DNA of 64,000 bases from Bacillus sp. NP157 (GCA_018889975.1 CP076546.1:1984001-2048000); one strand, 5' to 3'. Positions 17,546 through 26,603 are shown, counted from the stretch's first letter. Program-made: numbers and translations. Notes: a model not told the origin generated them from the letters alone.

Positions 17546-18961
17546 CTACCTCGGTTTCGCCGCGCGCGACACCTTCACCGGCGGGCCGGTGTGTCCACCC
17601 TCGTCAGTCGCCTCCCCGCCCTCCGGTACCGCAGGCGTAGGCACGACGCTGGCCACGGCCGCCCGCATGCAGTCACGCTCGGGCCCGGAGCAGATGGCCA
17701 CCATGTGCGTCAGCAGTCTCGGGTCGGCCCCATGCAATCCCCTGACGGCACCCTGGAGCTCGAGCCTTGCCGTCTTGAGCACGCCGGATGAAACGGCACA
17801 GTCCGCCTTCAAGCGCCGCTCCTGTGAGCGCAGGCGGCCAATGGCGGCTTTGAGTTCCTCGACGTGTTCGCGGGCGCGGCGGAGCTCGACGGCCTTCCGC
17901 TCCCGGGCGAGGGAGGCGAGCTCCATGCGGCCCCGAAGGAGCGTCATCAGGCTGCCCTTCCGTGCCTGCAGTTCCTCGAGCTCGCGTTTGGTTTGGGACC
18001 GGTAGTCGCGGGCACGATCGAGGTGGTGCATGTGGTCGAGCATGGCCGTTGTCGTCCGGGCCAGCTTGTCACGCAGACTCTTGTCGACCTTTTCATGACT
18101 GATGACATCACCGAGGATTTCTTCGACGGTCCGGGCGAAGCCCATGGCGATTTCAAAGTCACGCAAATCGGGAAGGGTCATGCCACGAGGGGCTTCCCGT
18201 CTGAGGCGCGCAAGCAAGGGATGCGTTTCGGGATTCTCGGTTGGCGCGGTCCTCGGAACCGAGAGGTCAATAAGGTCCGCAAACAGGTCGTGCCCGTCGG
18301 CTGCCAGTGACGCACTCCGCGCTGACCCGCGCGTGGCCGGCGGTTGTGTGGACCCGTTCGTGGGAAGGCCACGCCGGAGCCGGCCGACTTCCTCGGTGAC
18401 GCGTTGCGTGAACATCTTTGCGAGATGCGGGTTGCCAACCATGGACAGGCGCGAGGCAAAGCCCGATGGCTCGCCGGAACGGTCCAGGATGGCATTGGAC
18501 TGGTCGTTGAGTGCGAGCATGCGGGTGGGAAAGCACAAGCGCACCTGGTGGCCTGCGGAATCCCGCATCGGCCAGGGGGCATTGCCATCGATGAGGGCCA
18601 GGGTGACCGGGACGCCGAGGTCACGGGCGACGAAGCCGGCGAGACTCCGGGCGAAATCGTGAACCTCCACCTTGCTGAGGGCGTGTGGCACCGGCGTTCG
18701 CAGTTCGAACAGGATGGGTGCAGCACCGTGGCGCTCGGCCCACTCGAATTTGTTCCAGACCTGTTCCGCGTGGGACGCCCACGCCAGGGAACCCGGTGGC
18801 GCGACAGTGAGAGACGAGTCGGGCTGATAGCCGAGCGCATGGTCGTGGACGCGGCCCGTTCGCACTTCGAACAAGCAGATTTGCAGGCGGCGCGCGACGA
18901 GGGCCACAGCCGTGCCGTCATTGGGGCGGTTGTGCAGTTCAAGTTCAACGTCGTGTGTCAT
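17546..18961 (-). CDS. MobA/MobL-family paralogue lacking relaxase residues
   Basis: 471 aa from the ATG at 18961, chosen because GGAGGG lies eight bases upstream. The first 200 residues match the downstream relaxase 18988-20577: TAVALVARRLQICLFE aligns with SAVAAAAYRLGIRLFD, and HQVRLCFPTR with FHAHLLFPTR. The nucleophile Tyr is Arg24 and both metal-binding His are Gln139 and Arg141, so strand cleavage is not expected. The C-terminal half is a long charged coiled coil. It is the second gene of a two-gene unit and may be a structural accessory of the relaxosome. Confidence 0.65.
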   Translation of the reverse strand: MTHDVELELHNRPNDGTAVALVARRLQICLFEVRTGRVHDHALGYQPDSSLTVAPPGSLAWASHAEQVWNKFEWAERHGAAPILFELRTPVPHALSKVEVHDFARSLAGFVARDLGVPVTLALIDGNAPWPMRDSAGHQVRLCFPTRMLALNDQSNAILDRSGEPSGFASRLSMVGNPHLAKMFTQRVTEEVGRLRRGLPTNGSTQPPATRGSARSASLAADGHDLFADLIDLSVPRTAPTENPETHPLLARLRREAPRGMTLPDLRDFEIAMGFARTVEEILGDVISHEKVDKSLRDKLARTTTAMLDHMHHLDRARDYRSQTKRELEELQARKGSLMTLLRGRMELASLARERKAVELRRAREHVEELKAAIGRLRSQERRLKADCAVSSGVLKTARLELQGAVRGLHGADPRLLTHMVAICSGPERDCMRAAVASVVPTPAVPEGGEATDEGGHTGPPVKVSRAAKPR

Positions 18962-18987
18962 TGGTTGGCCCTCCATGGCCAGTGGTC

Positions 18988-20577
18988 TCAAAGTCGCTTT
19001 CCCTTGGAAAACGGTGCTTCGCTGCGGTTGAGCGACACCGTTTCCGCGTCGGTGACACCGAGCTTGTGCGCAGCGTCACTGATATCGGCGTTCTGCTCGG
19101 TGGTCAGGTGCAGGCGGAGTGCTTCGGCGACGGTCCGGAATTCCGGCTTGTAGCCGGACATCGTCTCGATGATGCGGGCTGCGACCCGGTTGTCGCTGGT
19201 GTGCTTCTTGCCTTTCTCGCCTGCGATGTCTGACATCTCCTCAATCAACGTGATGACGGCGCTGTGCATGCGCTCGACGTGTTTGGCCGCACGGTTCCTG
19301 GCGTCAACGAGGATGCGGTGCTCGTCTGTTGCCATCCTGTATCGGGCGCGGAGCGGATGGTTGACCAGCCATCGCTCGAGCGCCGCTTCGGCGCGCCGGA
19401 GCTCGCGGTCGACTGCGCCTTGACGGACTTTCGCGTCTTCAAGGGCGAGGCGCTTCCGGTGCATCTGCATCGCGAAGTCGCTCTGCTGCTGGCGGGCCCG
19501 CTCCATGGAGAGCAACAGGCTCTCAAGAAGGTCCGCGAGAAACATGCTGCGCTCCAGCGCCGCCTGCTCGGCATCATTGGTCGGGACGGGCCCGGCGTTT
19601 CGCATGAGTTCCGCAAGGCGCAAGTGCGAGTCGATGCGGAGCGTCCGTCCGCCGACCATGCGGGCATGGTTGAGCAACGGTGCCTTCCCGTGCACCGGCT
19701 GACCCGCCCGGCGTTTGGCACGGGCAAGCCGGTTCGTCGCTGACTTGACACCCTGCGCCGCCCGCCGATGCTGCAGACGGCTCAGCACGTCGTCGGCCGT
19801 GACCAAGGGCTGGGAAGCGTTGGCCATCGCCTCCCGGGTCGCGCGGGACGGCTTGTACCACTGGTTCTTCTCACCGAATTTCCGCGCTCGGGCAGGCTTG
19901 GGAACTTTGTCGAGGCCAAGACGTTTGTAGCTCTTTGACTCACAGGTTTCTGGCAGCCCGGCTTCAGCCAGATGCTTGTTCGCAAGCCTCGACCATTTCT
20001 CATTCATCGCGTCGACAATGGGAGACGACATGCGACTGTTCGCGAGCTCATTGAGCTTTCGACCGAACGCCCACGTCTCCCCCGCCCCGCCGTCTTCCCT
20101 CACAAGTTCCCGAGTCGGAAAAAGGAGATGCGCATGGAACCCGATTTTGTCCCCAGGCTTGGCTTTGCCATCGAGGTCGACGGTGTTGTCGCGGTGGACG
20201 GCGATGCAGACCGGAACATTGAAACGCTCCACAAGATACCCGGCCATCGAGCGGCTCATGGCAATCGCCGCTTTCTCGTCGAGCCCGAGGGGGATGGGAA
20301 TCCGGTAGTCCCGACAAATCTGCGCATCGACCCGCCTTTCAGCCCGTTCGACGGCGTTCCACAGGGTTGCGGGGTCGAGCAGCCAGGGGGGCACGCCATG
20401 CGGACCAATCGTCTCGCCGAAGACAACCTGAGTGCCTGCGCGTTTGGAGTAGTCGTGCCAGGTGTCTGTCTGCTCGTCGAACAACCGGATGCCAAGCCGG
20501 TATGCAGCAGCGGCGACCGCAGAATGTTTGCGGTCACGGTTATGAGTATGGAGATGCGGGCGTGCGTGCTCTGCCAT
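18988..20577 (-). CDS. MobA/MobL-family relaxase (MobQ-type)
   Basis: 529 aa from the ATG at 20577 (AAGGAAG upstream). N-terminal SAVAAAAYRLGIRLFDEQT...HDY contains the likely nucleophile Tyr26, and GFHAHLLFPTR holds the metal-binding His148/His150. The rest is long, helical and basic, typical of the primase/coiled-coil tails of MobQ relaxases. It would nick oriT and lead transfer of a mobilisable element using another element's conjugation apparatus; no mating-pair genes are in the window. AT-rich DNA directly upstream is the likely oriT region. Confidence 0.8.
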   Translation of the reverse strand: MAEHARPHLHTHNRDRKHSAVAAAAYRLGIRLFDEQTDTWHDYSKRAGTQVVFGETIGPHGVPPWLLDPATLWNAVERAERRVDAQICRDYRIPIPLGLDEKAAIAMSRSMAGYLVERFNVPVCIAVHRDNTVDLDGKAKPGDKIGFHAHLLFPTRELVREDGGAGETWAFGRKLNELANSRMSSPIVDAMNEKWSRLANKHLAEAGLPETCESKSYKRLGLDKVPKPARARKFGEKNQWYKPSRATREAMANASQPLVTADDVLSRLQHRRAAQGVKSATNRLARAKRRAGQPVHGKAPLLNHARMVGGRTLRIDSHLRLAELMRNAGPVPTNDAEQAALERSMFLADLLESLLLSMERARQQQSDFAMQMHRKRLALEDAKVRQGAVDRELRRAEAALERWLVNHPLRARYRMATDEHRILVDARNRAAKHVERMHSAVITLIEEMSDIAGEKGKKHTSDNRVAARIIETMSGYKPEFRTVAEALRLHLTTEQNADISDAAHKLGVTDAETVSLNRSEAPFSKGKRL

Positions 20578-20994
20578 TGGAAACTTCCTTGTTGTTGTTG
20601 ATGGCCGTCCTGGCCGGTTGGCAGTTGGGTGCGACACACACCCGCCCGCATCTCATATATGCATACTTCGAATATTGGTGGCGTCAAGGGGGTGCTGGAG
20701 AATTATTTTTCGGAACGGTCCTGGGTGTAACGCGACCAATCGCGGACGACCTCGAAACGAATGACGGCTGTTCGGCGAAAAGGAAAAAAGACCCCTCAAC
20801 ATGAGCTTTTTTTGATGTTTATCCCAGAATTGCAGATTGGCAACTGTTCAACGGCGTGTCGTTTCAGGTGCACTGGACCTCATGCACCGACCCGGCGGGC
20901 GCAGCCCGGCGCTTGCGTACGCAGTACGCTAAGACGTGCTCTGGATTTTTTGGGGGCCCGACCGACGGCCGTCCATCCCGGCCTGCCCCCAGTG
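20578..20994. other. Intergenic region with AT-rich stretch; candidate oriT
   Basis: 417 bases without a convincing gene, between the start of the relaxase gene and the end of the ApeA-like gene. 20650-20720 is strikingly AT-rich for this DNA (CATATATGCATACTTCGAAT) and lies directly before the relaxase start, where MobQ elements keep oriT. I could not identify a nic site. Short plus-strand ORFs here look like chance. Confidence 0.3.
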
Positions 20995-22290
20995 TCAGCT
21001 TCCGGGACCCGTCGGAAACCGCTCTAGCGCAAGATTGCCCCGCAGCCAATAGCGTCGCCTGGCAACATCAATGACCTCGTCCGTCCCCAGACCCAGGCGA
21101 TGGAGCATCTCCAGTGTCGCGAGCGTCTCAAGGTAATAGCCATGGCGAAGCAGCACCCAGTCCTTCGCCGCTTTCTCCCGCAGGTCGCCTGCGCCGTGCG
21201 CATGGTAGTGGCGGGTGTCCTTCATCTGTCGCAGCACGTCGTCCGGCGGTGCCTGACCCGTCAACGGCGCCCAGCGGCCTGCGGTCTCGGTGAGTCGGCC
21301 AAGGAAGTCCGGTCGCTTGCGGTCCCCGGTTCGCACCTTGTGGAGCTCCTCCACGGCGACCGCGTTCCACAGGAAATGCAGCTCGGCATCCTGCCCATCG
21401 CGGTCGAACGCCGCAAAGTACCGTGCGGGCACGTCGGGTGCTTCGTCAAACAAGGCCCCCCACGCCATCAGCAATAATGGAAGGTCTGCAGGAAGCTCAG
21501 GGTAGACGGGCAACTGGTCGTCGAAGGACGCCACCTTGCGGGCCGTGCCGCCAAAGCGCACGAAGACCCGCACATGGCGTTGCCCGGTGCCACCCCCATC
21601 CGGACGGATGGCAATGTGGGTGGGCGGCATGTGGTTGCGGGAGGCGAACTCGAAGAAGCGCTGGACGCGTCGCATCTGCTCCCACAGCACATCGAACGGC
21701 ACGGCTGCATCCCCGGGCGCGGCAAGGAAAAATGACATGGGCCGGTCAATCACCAGCCGCTCCGACCCCCAGTTGCCCTCGGGTACGACGGCGTTGTAAC
21801 GACGGGTGAGCGAAAAGCCGCCCTGGAGCCCATAGGTCCATTCGCGAACGTCGTCAAAGCGCACCACCGTAGACGCGTCCCCGCTCCATTCGACGACGAA
21901 GGTGTCCTCACGGAACCACTGGGCGCAGTACGGCAGGCGGAACGCCACGGCACGGGCAACGAGATCCACTGCGTGCAGGCCATATACGGCCATGGTCGAT
22001 TCGATGACCGACGACGACGCGCCCTCAGCCGAGAGGCGGCTTGATGTCGTGAACGCGTTGTACAGAGTCAGGCGCTCTCCCGTCGGCGTACGGCCAAACA
22101 CGACCGCGTCCTGGATTCCATACCGGCCCCCCAGACTGCCTTCGAGTTGTACGGTCGCCCCTCCTTCGTCGACGTGGATGTGGCCAGCAAGCGCACCGGC
22201 CGGGTCGTCGCCTGCCAGCCAGAAGCGTCCGAGTGTGTCGTCAGGGTATGGCGTCGGCTCGTGGCTCGGCTGGTTCACGGCATCAATCAC
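20995..22290 (-). CDS. ApeA-like HEPN-domain anti-phage protein
   Basis: 431 aa from a GTG at 22290; other GTG/TTG codons up to 22326 are possible. The N-terminal half (GRFWLAGDDPAGALAGHIHVDEG, TLYNAF, FEFASRNHMPPTHI) follows the beta-rich ApeA N-terminal domain. The C-terminal part is helical and contains DTRHYHAHG, an R-x4-H HEPN ribonuclease motif. ApeA proteins are single-gene anti-phage systems acting as abortive RNases. It sits between relaxase and recombinase genes, a usual place for defence cargo. Full-length similarity cannot be checked here. Confidence 0.65.
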   Translation of the reverse strand: MIDAVNQPSHEPTPYPDDTLGRFWLAGDDPAGALAGHIHVDEGGATVQLEGSLGGRYGIQDAVVFGRTPTGERLTLYNAFTTSSRLSAEGASSSVIESTMAVYGLHAVDLVARAVAFRLPYCAQWFREDTFVVEWSGDASTVVRFDDVREWTYGLQGGFSLTRRYNAVVPEGNWGSERLVIDRPMSFFLAAPGDAAVPFDVLWEQMRRVQRFFEFASRNHMPPTHIAIRPDGGGTGQRHVRVFVRFGGTARKVASFDDQLPVYPELPADLPLLLMAWGALFDEAPDVPARYFAAFDRDGQDAELHFLWNAVAVEELHKVRTGDRKRPDFLGRLTETAGRWAPLTGQAPPDDVLRQMKDTRHYHAHGAGDLREKAAKDWVLLRHGYYLETLATLEMLHRLGLGTDEVIDVARRRYWLRGNLALERFPTGPGS

Positions 22291-22347
22291 TGCGGGTCGC
22301 CTGCATGCGACGGTCACAAAGGGCAACCGGGATGACGGCGCACTGCT

Positions 22348-22713
22348 TCAATCCCCCGAACCTGCACACGATGCCACGGCATGCAACGCCTGCAGGGCAT
22401 CGGCCCGGGCCTGCGACATCCAGCGCACCAGCGGGGCATCATCGAGAAGACTGCTGCAGACACCCGCCAGGACAATACCCTCGAGGACAGAAAGGCCGTC
22501 CGCGCCCGTCTTGCCCATTCGCGTCGAGCGGGCGCACCAGCGTGACGTGATGCCAAGGCGGGCCAGTTGCCGCCTGCCCTCGGGGTCATCAAGAAGAAGG
22601 CACACGGCGCGGTCAAAGGCCGCGAAGCGTGCCTCGGCCGCGCGGGCCGCCGCCAGGAGCCCTGTGGCTTCCGCACGCCGGCGCCAGACCCGTTCGCTCC
22701 GGCTTACCCACAT
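22348..22713 (-). CDS. Small protein overlapping the serine recombinase gene
   Basis: 121 aa. Its ATG at 22713 lies upstream of the recombinase stop, giving a ten-base overlap and translational coupling. The protein is helical and Ala/Arg-rich (LLAAARAAEARFAAFDRAVCLLLDD) with no recognised domain. Close coupling suggests a recombination directionality or accessory factor for the recombinase, which is inference from context only. Confidence 0.5.
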   Translation of the reverse strand: MWVSRSERVWRRRAEATGLLAAARAAEARFAAFDRAVCLLLDDPEGRRQLARLGITSRWCARSTRMGKTGADGLSVLEGIVLAGVCSSLLDDAPLVRWMSQARADALQALHAVASCAGSGD

Positions 22714-24242
22714 CGCATCGATTCCAGGCGAGACAGTCGTGCGAGGTCACCGAGGACGGCAAGCGAAGGGAAAGTGCACCCGTCGATGAGAGGCCCGTTC
22801 CGCGCAAAAAAGGCTCGGGGCCAGACGGGAAAAAGGACACGGGGCAACACGAGGTAATCGTGCGGCGCAGGGTCTTCGAACCGCGTCCGGGCAAAGGCGA
22901 CGATGTCGGTGTCTTCCACCGGCCTGTGGTTGAAATACTGCGTGCGCCCTCGTCCCACGGCGCGGACCACGTTGAACGACAAGGTCCATGCATCATCGAT
23001 GCGAAGCACCCACCCGGTGCGGTCAACCGTTGAGCCCTCCTCCTGCAGCCAGTCAACAACGAATCCCGTCAACGATTGGCGCCAGGAGGTGATGAGCGCG
23101 CGGGCGGCTGCAACATCAGGATTTCGTGGCTGGACAAATCCGAGCATCCGATAGAGCGGGGTCAGGCCACCGAAGCGACGTGCGACCGAGTGGCTGTCGG
23201 GAAGACACGGGTCGGCGTTGATGAGGTCAATCGACAGTTTCCCCTCGCGCTCCAGGATTCGTCGTGTCCGCTGGACAATGCTCTCAGTCGATATCCGCTG
23301 GTTTTGCGCCTTGTGGGCCAGCTGTGCCGCGTCAAAAACCTCCCTGGAGACGATGGGGTCGATGGCGCCGTCGGCACGGACCCATGTGCCTTCGGGCTGA
23401 TGTGCGAGGGGCCCTCCCAGGCGCTTGGCGTCGCGACCGTACACCAGCGTACCCGTGTAGCGCTCGGACGTGATCACGTCACGCACCCGGCCGTACGTCC
23501 AGGGCTTGCCGAGGTGAGTGACACTGCCCCATGCGTTGAGCTCGCGGGCAATGCAGGTGAAGGTCTTCCCGGCGATGACTTGTTCGAACATCCATTGAAC
23601 CGTTCGCCGTTCCTTCATGGGCCCCGGCACGAGGATGATACGGTCAGTCTGCGTGCCCTTCCGCTCGCCGCGCTCGAGTATCTGACGTCTTTTTCCGGAT
23701 TGGTCGACAAGAAGCCGGCGCAATCCATAGCCGGCACTCGCGCCCTGATGGAAACCACGGGACGCCAGTTGGCGGTGTGCGACGACCGTCTTGCCCGACA
23801 GTTCCCGGCTGTACTCCGCTGCCATGGCTCTCTTGAGGCCCTTCACTATCATCGCAAAGGGACTGCCGTCATTCTCGAAAAGCTCGGCGACGTAACAGAC
23901 TTTTACACCCGCCCGCCAACACAAGAATTCGTAATACGCCGCTTCGTCCGCATTCTGGAAGCGCCCCCACCGCGAGACATCAAGCACAAGCACCGTGTTG
24001 AAATCCGGAGTCCCCTGCGCGATGTCTTGCATCAAGGCCAGCAAGCCGGGCCGGTTCTCAATCGTCAGCCCGCTCCTCCCGTCATCACGGTACGCGCGAA
24101 TGACGCGCATGCCGTGGGCTTCCGCGTAGGCGGCAATGGCCATGGACTGGTTGAGGATGGAGTAGACCTGCATGTCGGTTGACATGCGCAAGTACGCCGC
24201 GACAGGCAAAGGAGCCATCGGAGCGCCGGCAGTATCGGACAT
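22704..24242 (-). CDS. Large serine recombinase
   Basis: 512 aa from the ATG at 24242 (GGGAGAAG upstream). The N-terminal resolvase domain has AAYLRMSTDMQVYSILNQ with the nucleophile Ser21, RDDGRSGLTIENRPGLLALM and VLDVSRWGRFQN. A recombinase domain follows (RRTVQWMFEQVIAGKTFTCIARELN, TYGRVRDVITSERYTGTLVYGR). The C-terminal 150 residues diverge and I see no Cys-rich zinc ribbon. It is a second site-specific recombinase in the island, perhaps marking an element nested inside the ssrA-integrated one or an internal inversion system. Confidence 0.88.
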   Translation of the reverse strand: MSDTAGAPMAPLPVAAYLRMSTDMQVYSILNQSMAIAAYAEAHGMRVIRAYRDDGRSGLTIENRPGLLALMQDIAQGTPDFNTVLVLDVSRWGRFQNADEAAYYEFLCWRAGVKVCYVAELFENDGSPFAMIVKGLKRAMAAEYSRELSGKTVVAHRQLASRGFHQGASAGYGLRRLLVDQSGKRRQILERGERKGTQTDRIILVPGPMKERRTVQWMFEQVIAGKTFTCIARELNAWGSVTHLGKPWTYGRVRDVITSERYTGTLVYGRDAKRLGGPLAHQPEGTWVRADGAIDPIVSREVFDAAQLAHKAQNQRISTESIVQRTRRILEREGKLSIDLINADPCLPDSHSVARRFGGLTPLYRMLGFVQPRNPDVAAARALITSWRQSLTGFVVDWLQEEGSTVDRTGWVLRIDDAWTLSFNVVRAVGRGRTQYFNHRPVEDTDIVAFARTRFEDPAPHDYLVLPRVLFPVWPRAFFARNGPLIDGCTFPSLAVLGDLARLSRLESMRCG

Positions 24243-24689
24243 GGTCTTCTCCCGCCCCGGTACCCTAGCCTGGAGGATGCGAACACCGACAGCCATCCGC
24301 CATGCGGCCTAAGTAGTTTTCCGTCAATCAATCTCTGCTCGACCCTCAACCGAGCGCCACAGCTGACCCCATGCTGCCGAGAGGTTGGGAAGTTCGGGGT
24401 TCATTTGCGGAGTGCGCTGCTCAGACACCCCTGTGCGACAACGTTCAAAGGCGCGTTCAACACGACGAGCCATAAGAGAAACCAGCCTATGGGTTGCCAG
24501 TTGCGGCTGGGAGTCACAAGACGTCCTGGAGACGGGCTGGAGAATGATGATGATTGATGACCCACCTCCGCTGAGCGCCTGCCGATGGTCAATCGAAGCT
24601 TTGGGTGAACAAGCCCTCCACGCCGGCTGCACGACCTCCCCCACGCGCCGCCGCGCACAGTCCGCGCACCAACCACCGAGGGCTGAACC
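24243..24689. other. Intergenic region; possible 49-codon minus-strand ORF
   Basis: About 450 bases between the divergent recombinase and CsbD genes. A minus-strand ORF ending at 24324 (MARRVERAFERCRTG...RAEID) has no ribosome site or recognised family. Nothing else convincing is seen; it probably holds both promoters. Confidence 0.25.
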
Positions 24690-24866
24690 ATGGACAAGAA
24701 CCGCACCGAAGGCACTAAGCACGAAGTCAAGGGCGCCGTGAAGGAAGCCGCCGGCAAGGTCACGGGTAATGCCGCCAAGGAAGCCGCAGGCAACGTCGAA
24801 AAGAACGCCGGCAAGGTCCAGAAAGAGGTCGGTAAGGCCGCCGACAACGCCCGCAAGGGCAAATGA
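24690..24866 (+). CDS. CsbD-family stress protein
   Basis: 58 aa: MDKNRTEGTKHEVKGAVKEA, then repeated EAAGKVTGN, EAAGNVEKN and VGKAADNARKGK units. Repeats of Lys/Glu/Ala-rich amphipathic helix with KG-x-V/A-KE are typical of CsbD/YjbJ proteins, which are abundant under general and osmotic stress and are probably disordered. It is followed by a strong terminator. It fits the TreT-like enzyme as a possible stress gene in the island, though the two are far apart. Confidence 0.8.
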   Translation: MDKNRTEGTKHEVKGAVKEAAGKVTGNAAKEAAGNVEKNAGKVQKEVGKAADNARKGK

Positions 24867-24891
24867 CAACTTGAACCCATCACGGACGATG

Positions 24892-24917
24892 CGGGCGCCT
24901 CCGGGCGCCCTTTTTTT
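24892..24917 (+). terminator. Intrinsic terminator after csbD-like gene
   Basis: GGGCGCC / GGCGCCC stem, four-base loop, then seven T. It lies between the CsbD gene and the convergent membrane-protein gene ending at 24920. Confidence 0.85.
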
Positions 24918-24919
24918 GG

Positions 24920-25207
24920 TCAATCCGGAACGAGAATGGCGGCAATCATCAAGGCAAAGCTGCCCATGGCCACGAGCGTGTCACGCGTCGAGCGCACCGG
25001 GTAGGTGCCCCGCCGGTAGCCTTCGACCGTTTTCCGGACGGGCTGGAACAGCAGCGCCCGGGGCACACACGCTTCGAGCCAGGCGATGAGGAGGAACGCC
25101 CCCATTGCGAGCGCGTGCCGACGGCTGGGCGCCACGCACATGACCCCGATGCCCCACAAGGCCAGGACCACCGCCCATGCCCGCTTCTGCCAACTCACGC
25201 CCATCAT
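24920..25207 (-). CDS. Small membrane protein
   Basis: 95 aa from the ATG at 25207 (GGGAAGGG upstream). Three hydrophobic stretches are visible: AWAVVLALWGIGVMCVA, ALAMGAFLLIAWL and LVAMGSFALMIAAILV, with the basic loop RPVRKTVEGYRRG between the second and third. Function is unknown. It is convergent with the CsbD gene. Confidence 0.55.
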   Translation of the reverse strand: MMGVSWQKRAWAVVLALWGIGVMCVAPSRRHALAMGAFLLIAWLEACVPRALLFQPVRKTVEGYRRGTYPVRSTRDTLVAMGSFALMIAAILVPD

Positions 25208-25326
25208 CGCCCTTCCCTGGAGAGGCATCCTAAGACGGACAGCCCCTCACAATGGTGTGGACTGCCCTGACCTGCCAGTCGGCGCAGACAGGTACGGTGA
25301 GGCTCTCCGGTCACCCTGTCTCCCGA

Positions 25327-25621
25327 TGCTTGTCTTTGACATTCCCCTACGCACGCCGGGTGAGACCTGGCTGTCACCCAGCCCTATGGCCGGTGCTACC
25401 ACCTCGATGCCCGCCACGCAGCCGTGCGTTTCGCAGCGAAGCTCGCCGCCCGGTTCGACGGGACGGACGGAGGGGCATCCCTGAGCATCGAGGGCGAAGA
25501 CGGCAAATGGCGGCTGTTTACCCCTAACCTCAAAGCGCAGCTGAAGACCTGGCCAAACCCGGCGACCGTTTGGTGGGCCGTGCGGCGAATTCTGACCCAC
25601 GCCTGCTGCTGCGTGTCGTGA
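25327..25621 (+). pseudogene. Possible frameshifted small gene
   Basis: An ATG at 25327 starts MLVFDIPLRTPG, and the frame then becomes senseless near 25360. A different frame just after carries DLAVTQPYGRCYHLDARHAA, RFAAKLAARFDGTDG and IEGEDGKWRLFTP, which look protein-like in codon use. One added base near 25360 would join them. No family is recognised, and the 3' part overlaps the minus-strand ORF at 25530-25739, so at most one is real. Confidence 0.25.
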
Positions 25622-25739
25622 CCTCGGGGTCGTCACCGATGGCGACCTCCCGGCCAGTCCGATCGAAAACTTCGAACCTGCCACGAAAACGGCCGTCGGC
25701 GGCTGACTCGACAGTAAAACTGCAGGTGTGCCCAGTCAT
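25530..25739 (-). CDS. Small hypothetical ORF
   Basis: 69 aa from the ATG at 25739: MTGHTCSFTVESAADGRFRG, then FEVFDRTGREVAIGDDPEV. The first 45 residues resemble small beta-strand proteins with a G-x-F-x-G-R...F-x-x-x-D-x-x-G-R pattern; the tail is basic and uninformative. No ribosome site is obvious. It competes with the plus-strand candidate at 25327-25621. Confidence 0.3.
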   Translation of the reverse strand: MTGHTCSFTVESAADGRFRGRFEVFDRTGREVAIGDDPEVTTRSSRRGSEFAARPTKRSPGLARSSAAL

Positions 25740-25898
25740 CGTACGATTGTACAAGGTCAATCGACGGTCCGCGTGAATAGGGGTCATGGGCCTACGTGGT
25801 GGCCGCGCCGTATTTGGGGGCAGAATCACGCTCCTACGGGCCGAAGGCGGCAGCGGCAATCCCACCGGTATCGGATGGAATAATCCCCGTCCCTGCCA

Positions 25899-26363
25899 TC
25901 ACGGCGACGCCTTCCGCCAGACCAGCGATGGGTCCATTTCGCCGGTTTCAAAAAAATGGCTGGCAGCGCGGCGCATCGCCGCCCGGCTGTTGAGCAGGTC
26001 CGACGGATAGTCCCCGTCCTGACCGCCTATGACGAGCGTGACGAATTCCTCGGCGCTGCCATCGCTGTGAAGGTCCCACCACCCCGCGTCAGCCCCGCTG
26101 CGCGCATACATCACAACGTAGGCGCCCTCCCGCCCGCCAATGGTCAGCTTGGGCCAGTGGTCGCCTGCGCCTTCGAGCACGGCCAGCGTGTGCACCTTTC
26201 CATCGAGCAGCGCGAGTGCCTCATCCATCGCACCGCGACTGGGGACCTGAACGTCAAAGGCCGGGGTGTAGGCCCCCTTGTCGCACCGGTCCAACGTCAT
26301 CCGCCGGACGAAAGGCGCCACACGAGATGGCCCCAGGTCTCGTACGGTCACAGGCCCCTTCAT
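25899..26363 (-). CDS. Imm1-like immunity protein
   Basis: 154 aa from the ATG at 26363. The central WPKLTIGGREGAYVVMYARSG and WWDLHSDGSAEEFVTLVIGG strands, and the ending LNSRAAMRRAASHFFETGEMDPSLVWR, follow the Imm1 pattern seen beside polymorphic toxins. No toxin gene is adjacent, so it would be an orphan immunity gene. The assignment is by motif layout only. Confidence 0.5.
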   Translation of the reverse strand: MKGPVTVRDLGPSRVAPFVRRMTLDRCDKGAYTPAFDVQVPSRGAMDEALALLDGKVHTLAVLEGAGDHWPKLTIGGREGAYVVMYARSGADAGWWDLHSDGSAEEFVTLVIGGQDGDYPSDLLNSRAAMRRAASHFFETGEMDPSLVWRKASP

Positions 26364-26603
26364 GGTTGCTCCCAATCACGTCCGGCTGGACGGTCGGCAC
26401 CAGCCTACAGCTCACGGTGGAGGCGCCCAAATCACCCTTCGCCCAGAATCAGAGTGGGCAAACCTCGCCCCGGTGCCGGGCTTATCCGTGGTGTGACGCC
26501 GCCGGTCGATTCACATCCATCACAATACGCTTGAACGGATTTCGATGATGTCTTGACGGGAGGGCCGGCAGATTTTGCTCATCCAGAAGACCGGACGAGC
26601 GCC

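Noticed and set aside
16998-18005. A 335-codon plus-strand ORF
   Set aside because: It is a shadow of the pseudo-receiver and relaxase-paralogue genes, Arg/Ser/Pro-rich as shadow frames are in GC-rich DNA.
20761-21027. A plus-strand ORF before the ApeA-like gene
   Set aside because: Pro/Arg-rich, overlaps the 3' end of the ApeA-like gene and has no ribosome site.
23076-24182. A 368-codon plus-strand ORF opposite the recombinase
   Set aside because: The minus frame has clear serine-recombinase motifs; the plus frame is its antisense shadow.
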